This document shows, piece after piece, positions 60,720 to 64,000 of a stretch of DNA of 64,000 bases. Position numbers and translations under genes: made by a program. Origin of the DNA: an uncultured Candidatus Melainabacteria bacterium (lineage in GTDB: Bacteria > Cyanobacteriota > Vampirovibrionia > Gastranaerophilales > Gastranaerophilaceae). How positions within the stretch are numbered: position 1 is the stretch's first letter; every line of letters starts with the position of its first letter. Below the pieces are notes generated by a model. That model did not search any database, had not been told where the DNA came from, and saw nothing but the letters and a program-made list of their open reading frames with translations. The DNA is taken from positions 60,547-124,546 of the forward strand of contig CAKVCZ010000006.1 in the NCBI GenBank assembly GCA_934726055.1, in the 5' to 3' direction.

Positions 60720-62120
60720 TTAAAAATTAAAGTAAATAAACGGATTATACGTAGATGCTGCAATTAGAGATAGAGAGAAAATTAACAACACAATCAACCA
60801 CAAGTTAACAGTAGCCTTTGTGAACTTATTTCTTTCTGCATATTCAAGCATACCTGAAAATAATCCTATTGCACAAAAAACAGCAATAATACTTATTAAT
60901 ATTTCTACAACTCCGCCATAGTAAGTCAAAGGATAAGCATTTGTCGGCGCTGAAGAAAAACTAAACATCCGTTTTAAATATTTTAAAGCATAAGTTATAT
61001 CACTTGCTCTAAATACAACAAATCCAATAGTAACAACCAATATTGCATATACATGCTTGAAAATATTTGCTAATTTATTTTGTGTTTCTTTAGCTAATCC
61101 GGTAGCCTTTTCCATTACAATAAACAAACCATGCCAAATACCCCAGACAATAAACGTCCAGCCTGCACCATGCCAGAAACCTGTAACAAAAAATACAATC
61201 ATCAAATTTCTGTAATGTAATAATTTGCCGACTCTGTTTCCTCCTAGTGGAATATATATATATAGTTTGAACCAAGTCGATAATGAGATATGCCATCTTC
61301 TCCAAAATTCTGTAATAGATTTTGAAATGTATGGGTAATTAAAGTTTTCAAGGAATTTGAAACCAAAGATAAGCCCTAAACCGATTGCCATATCTGAGTA
61401 ACCTGAAAAGTCAAAATATAACTGCATAATATATGCAAAACCACCAATCCATGCAACAAATGATGAAAATGCGTCAGGACATTGTTCAAAAATTTTGTCA
61501 ACAACAGCCCCTAAAGTATTTGCTATTATCATTTTTTTAGATAAACCAATAATAAATCTTTTTACCCCTAATGACACATTATCAAATGTTACATCACGAT
61601 TTTCAATTTCCTTTTCTACATCATGATATTTTACAATCGGACCCGCAACCAATTGAGGAAATAAACAAATGTACAAAGCCAATTTATAAAAATTCTTTTG
61701 CACATTTACTTCTTTTTTGTAAACATCTATCACATAAGACAAAGCTTGGAAAGTATAGAATGAAATACCAATTGGCATTACAACCTTTATAAAATCCACA
61801 TTTGAATGGAAAAGTAAATTTATATTATCAATAAAGAAATTGAAATATTTAAAATACATCAAAAAGCTTAAATCTAAAAGTATTGTGCCAATTAAAATTG
61901 CTTTTTTATGATTTTGAAATTTATCAATAAAAATTGCACCGAAATAAGAAATTATTATCGTCAACAACATTATTGACAAATAACTTGGTTCGCCCCAAGC
62001 ATAAAAAATAATACTTGCTATCAACAATATCGGATTGTGTAATTCTTTTTTTGCTAAAAGATAAATAGCACAAACTATTGGAAGAAATAGAAACACAAAA
62101 GTTGCTGAACTAAATAACAT
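60720..62120 (-). CDS. MBOAT-family O-acyltransferase (AlgI-like)
   Basis: The 466-aa product has about 11 membrane helices and the AlgI/DltB-type MBOAT signatures: YFDFSGYSDMAIGLGLIFGF (near 235), the FWRRWHISLSTWFKLYIYIPLGG block (near 276) and VFFVTGFWHGAGWTFIVWG (near 310) with the active-site histidine. It takes an acyl group, usually acetyl, across the membrane for attachment to a surface glycan. The gene directly upstream encodes the matching AlgJ-like protein (2-bp gap). Confidence 0.9.
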   Translation of the reverse strand: MLFSSATFVFLFLPIVCAIYLLAKKELHNPILLIASIIFYAWGEPSYLSIMLLTIIISYFGAIFIDKFQNHKKAILIGTILLDLSFLMYFKYFNFFIDNINLLFHSNVDFIKVVMPIGISFYTFQALSYVIDVYKKEVNVQKNFYKLALYICLFPQLVAGPIVKYHDVEKEIENRDVTFDNVSLGVKRFIIGLSKKMIIANTLGAVVDKIFEQCPDAFSSFVAWIGGFAYIMQLYFDFSGYSDMAIGLGLIFGFKFLENFNYPYISKSITEFWRRWHISLSTWFKLYIYIPLGGNRVGKLLHYRNLMIVFFVTGFWHGAGWTFIVWGIWHGLFIVMEKATGLAKETQNKLANIFKHVYAILVVTIGFVVFRASDITYALKYLKRMFSFSSAPTNAYPLTYYGGVVEILISIIAVFCAIGLFSGMLEYAERNKFTKATVNLWLIVLLIFSLSLIAASTYNPFIYFNF

Positions 62121-62122
62121 AT

Positions 62123-63820
62123 CTAATTATCCTCCTCAAATTTTAATTTTATTAGTTTTGGCACAAACCTTTCAACTACTTCTAAAATAACAATATCCGA
62201 ATCTTTTAATTCAGAAGCTTTTGCTTCATATCGCCATTTATAATATATTTTCTTAAATGAAGCTGAATAGTAATTTTCTAATGCACCTGAAAAAGAGTCA
62301 TGGTAAGTTGTTACGACGTATTTGCCTTTACCATCTATATTTGTACAAGAATAATCTCTAACTCTATCATTATTAATAAAATCGCAAAAATACTTTGATG
62401 TATCGTAACCAATAGGATCATGATACATTGTTTTATCTTGTTTTTGCAACAATTTTGGAGATAGTCGGACTAAATCTTGAACTTCATACACATTGTCTTT
62501 TGTATTTTTCGGAACATATATATTAAGCTTGTTTGGTACAATCGTATTTATCTTTTTGATAATGCCGTTATATCCAACGTATGCACCAAGCATTGTCCAA
62601 TGAGTGTCTTTTTTCAAATAAAGAAACTCATCATTTTTTAAATCATTTTTGGCATTATCCAAAATTTCTTTTAAATACAACGTTTGAACATCTGTGTTTT
62701 TTGCCAAATAATCAAAAAGCTGAACAGTCTTACTTTCAGTATTTGGTCTAACCTTTTTAACCAATTCTGACGGATAAAATTCCTCATATATTCTATGTTT
62801 ATCAGGTGGAACAACAAATAAAAACTTCTTATTATGTTTTTTACAATAAGCGTTTATATCAGATAAATATTGCGAAATATTCTTTAATTCTTCTTCAGTA
62901 TAATATTCACTGTTTCTATAATTATTTATACCATTATCATATTTAAAAAATAACCAATCCTCTTTCCCTTCTATAACAAATTCATTATTTATTCTTCCGT
63001 TTAAAATTTCCATTAAAGAACCTATTTCAATAAGTTCATCTCGTAAAAAGAATCTGTCAGAAAACCAAGCGTCAAAATCTTTTCCAAAATTTTCATTTAT
63101 TTCTTTTTTATCGTTCATTATAGGTTTCAATTTTGCTAAATTTCTATTTTCGGCAGAACTTGAATCTTCTGTATTAATTCGCAACATTGGAATTGAGATT
63201 GTTACAAAAAACAACAATAAAAATATTATATCTAATCTTGATTTTTCCTTAACTGATTTAAAATCAGCAAGATAATCCGTTATTTTATAAACAAATAAGA
63301 AGGATAGAACAAGAATTATAACAAAAAGTTTTAAATTTAGGTTAAATTTTGCGTGAGCACTCAATTTTTTATCATAATATAGGGTGATTAAATCTTCCGT
63401 AGATGTAAACGAAAGCACACCATCTTGTATTTTTATATTATTTGCACCGCTTATTTTAAATTTATCTAAATCATCAATAGAGTACTTACCATTTCTAAAT
63501 TTAATATTAGAAATTTGAATTTGATTATCTTTTGTATGTTCTAATCTTATAATAGCAATCTTAAATCTTTTCGGATATCTTACACGTTCTAACGAAACAT
63601 CTATTTTCTTTATATTTTTAAGATTGCATGTTTTTTTACTATCTTTTGTTTTTGCAAATTCCGGAGAATCCACTTTTGATAGATAAACAGAAACTTCTGC
63701 ATTACCTGAACCTTTTATATCAAAAGAAACATCAAAAGGTTCAAATGTGCACCAAAAATTGCATGTTGCTATTACACAAATTATAGAAATTATAATACTT
63801 ATAATAGTTCGTCTTTTCAA
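62123..63820 (-). CDS. AlgJ/AlgX-like SGNH-type acetyltransferase partner
   Basis: The 565-aa product has an N-terminal membrane span (7-25), a beta-rich insert and a second span (about 163-183). A C-terminal ALGX/ALGJ-type domain follows: GKEDWLFFKYDNG (near 285), FVVPPDKHRIY (near 335) and KKDTHWTMLGAY (near 405, the D-x-H-W-T catalytic segment). A late HDSF near 530 carries the serine. These proteins hand acetyl groups from the MBOAT partner onto a polysaccharide at the cell surface. A third span lies near 195-212. It begins the two-gene operon. Confidence 0.82.
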   Translation of the reverse strand: MKRRTIISIIISIICVIATCNFWCTFEPFDVSFDIKGSGNAEVSVYLSKVDSPEFAKTKDSKKTCNLKNIKKIDVSLERVRYPKRFKIAIIRLEHTKDNQIQISNIKFRNGKYSIDDLDKFKISGANNIKIQDGVLSFTSTEDLITLYYDKKLSAHAKFNLNLKLFVIILVLSFLFVYKITDYLADFKSVKEKSRLDIIFLLLFFVTISIPMLRINTEDSSSAENRNLAKLKPIMNDKKEINENFGKDFDAWFSDRFFLRDELIEIGSLMEILNGRINNEFVIEGKEDWLFFKYDNGINNYRNSEYYTEEELKNISQYLSDINAYCKKHNKKFLFVVPPDKHRIYEEFYPSELVKKVRPNTESKTVQLFDYLAKNTDVQTLYLKEILDNAKNDLKNDEFLYLKKDTHWTMLGAYVGYNGIIKKINTIVPNKLNIYVPKNTKDNVYEVQDLVRLSPKLLQKQDKTMYHDPIGYDTSKYFCDFINNDRVRDYSCTNIDGKGKYVVTTYHDSFSGALENYYSASFKKIYYKWRYEAKASELKDSDIVILEVVERFVPKLIKLKFEEDN

Positions 63821-63925
63821 AATATCCCCACAAAATAATTTATTCTTACACTTCTTAATTATATAACAAACAAAAAGTTATATATAAATATTTTGCAGGA
63901 AAATAAAAATAGTTAACCAAACACG

Positions 63926-64000
63926 CTATTTTGTAAAATAATCAATTTGATCTTTTGAAAATCCGAGTTTTTCCAAATCTGAAGTTGAAACATCTAAATC
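63926..64000 (-). CDS. C-terminal end of a gene cut by the window
   Basis: The minus strand is open from the window edge and ends with LEKLGFSKDQIDYFTK and a TAG at 63926-63928. Only 24 residues are visible, too few to identify the protein. Confidence 0.5.
   Translation of the reverse strand, partial: DLDVSTSDLEKLGFSKDQIDYFTK

Overview
The window is AT-rich throughout and looks like a gut or host-associated member of the non-photosynthetic cyanobacterial relatives (Vampirovibrionia/Melainabacteria, Gastranaerophilales type). This is an inference. It rests on the base composition, the prepilin-like protein with a TLAETLIVMGVIGIVAALTI core at 51008-51892, the anaerobe-type rubredoxin, flavoprotein and hydrogenase-related genes, and the mix of type IV-pilin-like and c-di-GMP genes. 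A 16S gene or a protein search would be needed to confirm it.

Layout. 1-16306: housekeeping and accessory chromosomal genes. They include a rubredoxin-domain protein cut by the window edge, an iron-sulfur-type flavoprotein, a large AsmA-like envelope protein, an AI-2E-type exporter, a secreted protein of unknown role, a HAD phosphatase, and an aminotransferase / alpha-beta hydrolase / small membrane protein operon. A decarboxylase-type amidohydrolase and a four-gene HlyD-ABC-ABC2-ABC2 exporter operon follow. 16504-23710 (minus strand): a six-gene hydrogenase-4-like membrane complex. Its large subunit lacks the Ni-binding CxxC pairs, so it resembles the Ehr (energy-converting hydrogenase related) complexes rather than a true hydrogenase.

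About 24140-48200: a composite genomic island. Its left edge cuts a DNA-deoxyinosine glycosylase gene and its right edge lies in the 3' end of a tRNA-Asn gene. It holds several modules. (A) A broken methyltransferase, a TIR (ThsB-like) gene and two membrane-protein genes, ending in a broken tyrosine recombinase. (B) A broken serine recombinase, then MarR, an EmrB-type pump and a 70-aa protein. (C) A PAP2 phosphatase and a TIR-like protein, translationally coupled to an unlisted 53-aa membrane peptide. (D) A methyltransferase-like gene, TPR and WG-repeat genes and an intact small tyrosine recombinase. (E) A satellite-like element with an XRE repressor, two PD-(D/E)XK proteins, a WYL regulator, a prim-pol, an AAA+ helicase and an intact large serine recombinase whose last codons are read from the antisense of the tRNA. 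A promoter-like box repeated with fixed phasing and an inverted-repeat motif link modules D and E.

48265-64000: chromosome again. It carries an ABC exporter, a Bax-inhibitor-like protein, a prepilin-like protein with a G-rich leader, an ACT protein, a response regulator with an HD-GYP domain, a CheA-like kinase preceded by an unlisted 46-aa membrane protein, a pair of structured direct repeats, rpsO and a TPR protein. A GGDEF protein with a decayed HD-GYP domain, a DUF1796 protein, and an MBOAT/AlgJ-like acyl-transfer pair complete the region.

The most interesting parts are the island's TIR operons, the repeated methyltransferase-cargo-recombinase layout, and the recombinase genes that borrow their C-termini from the integration site.
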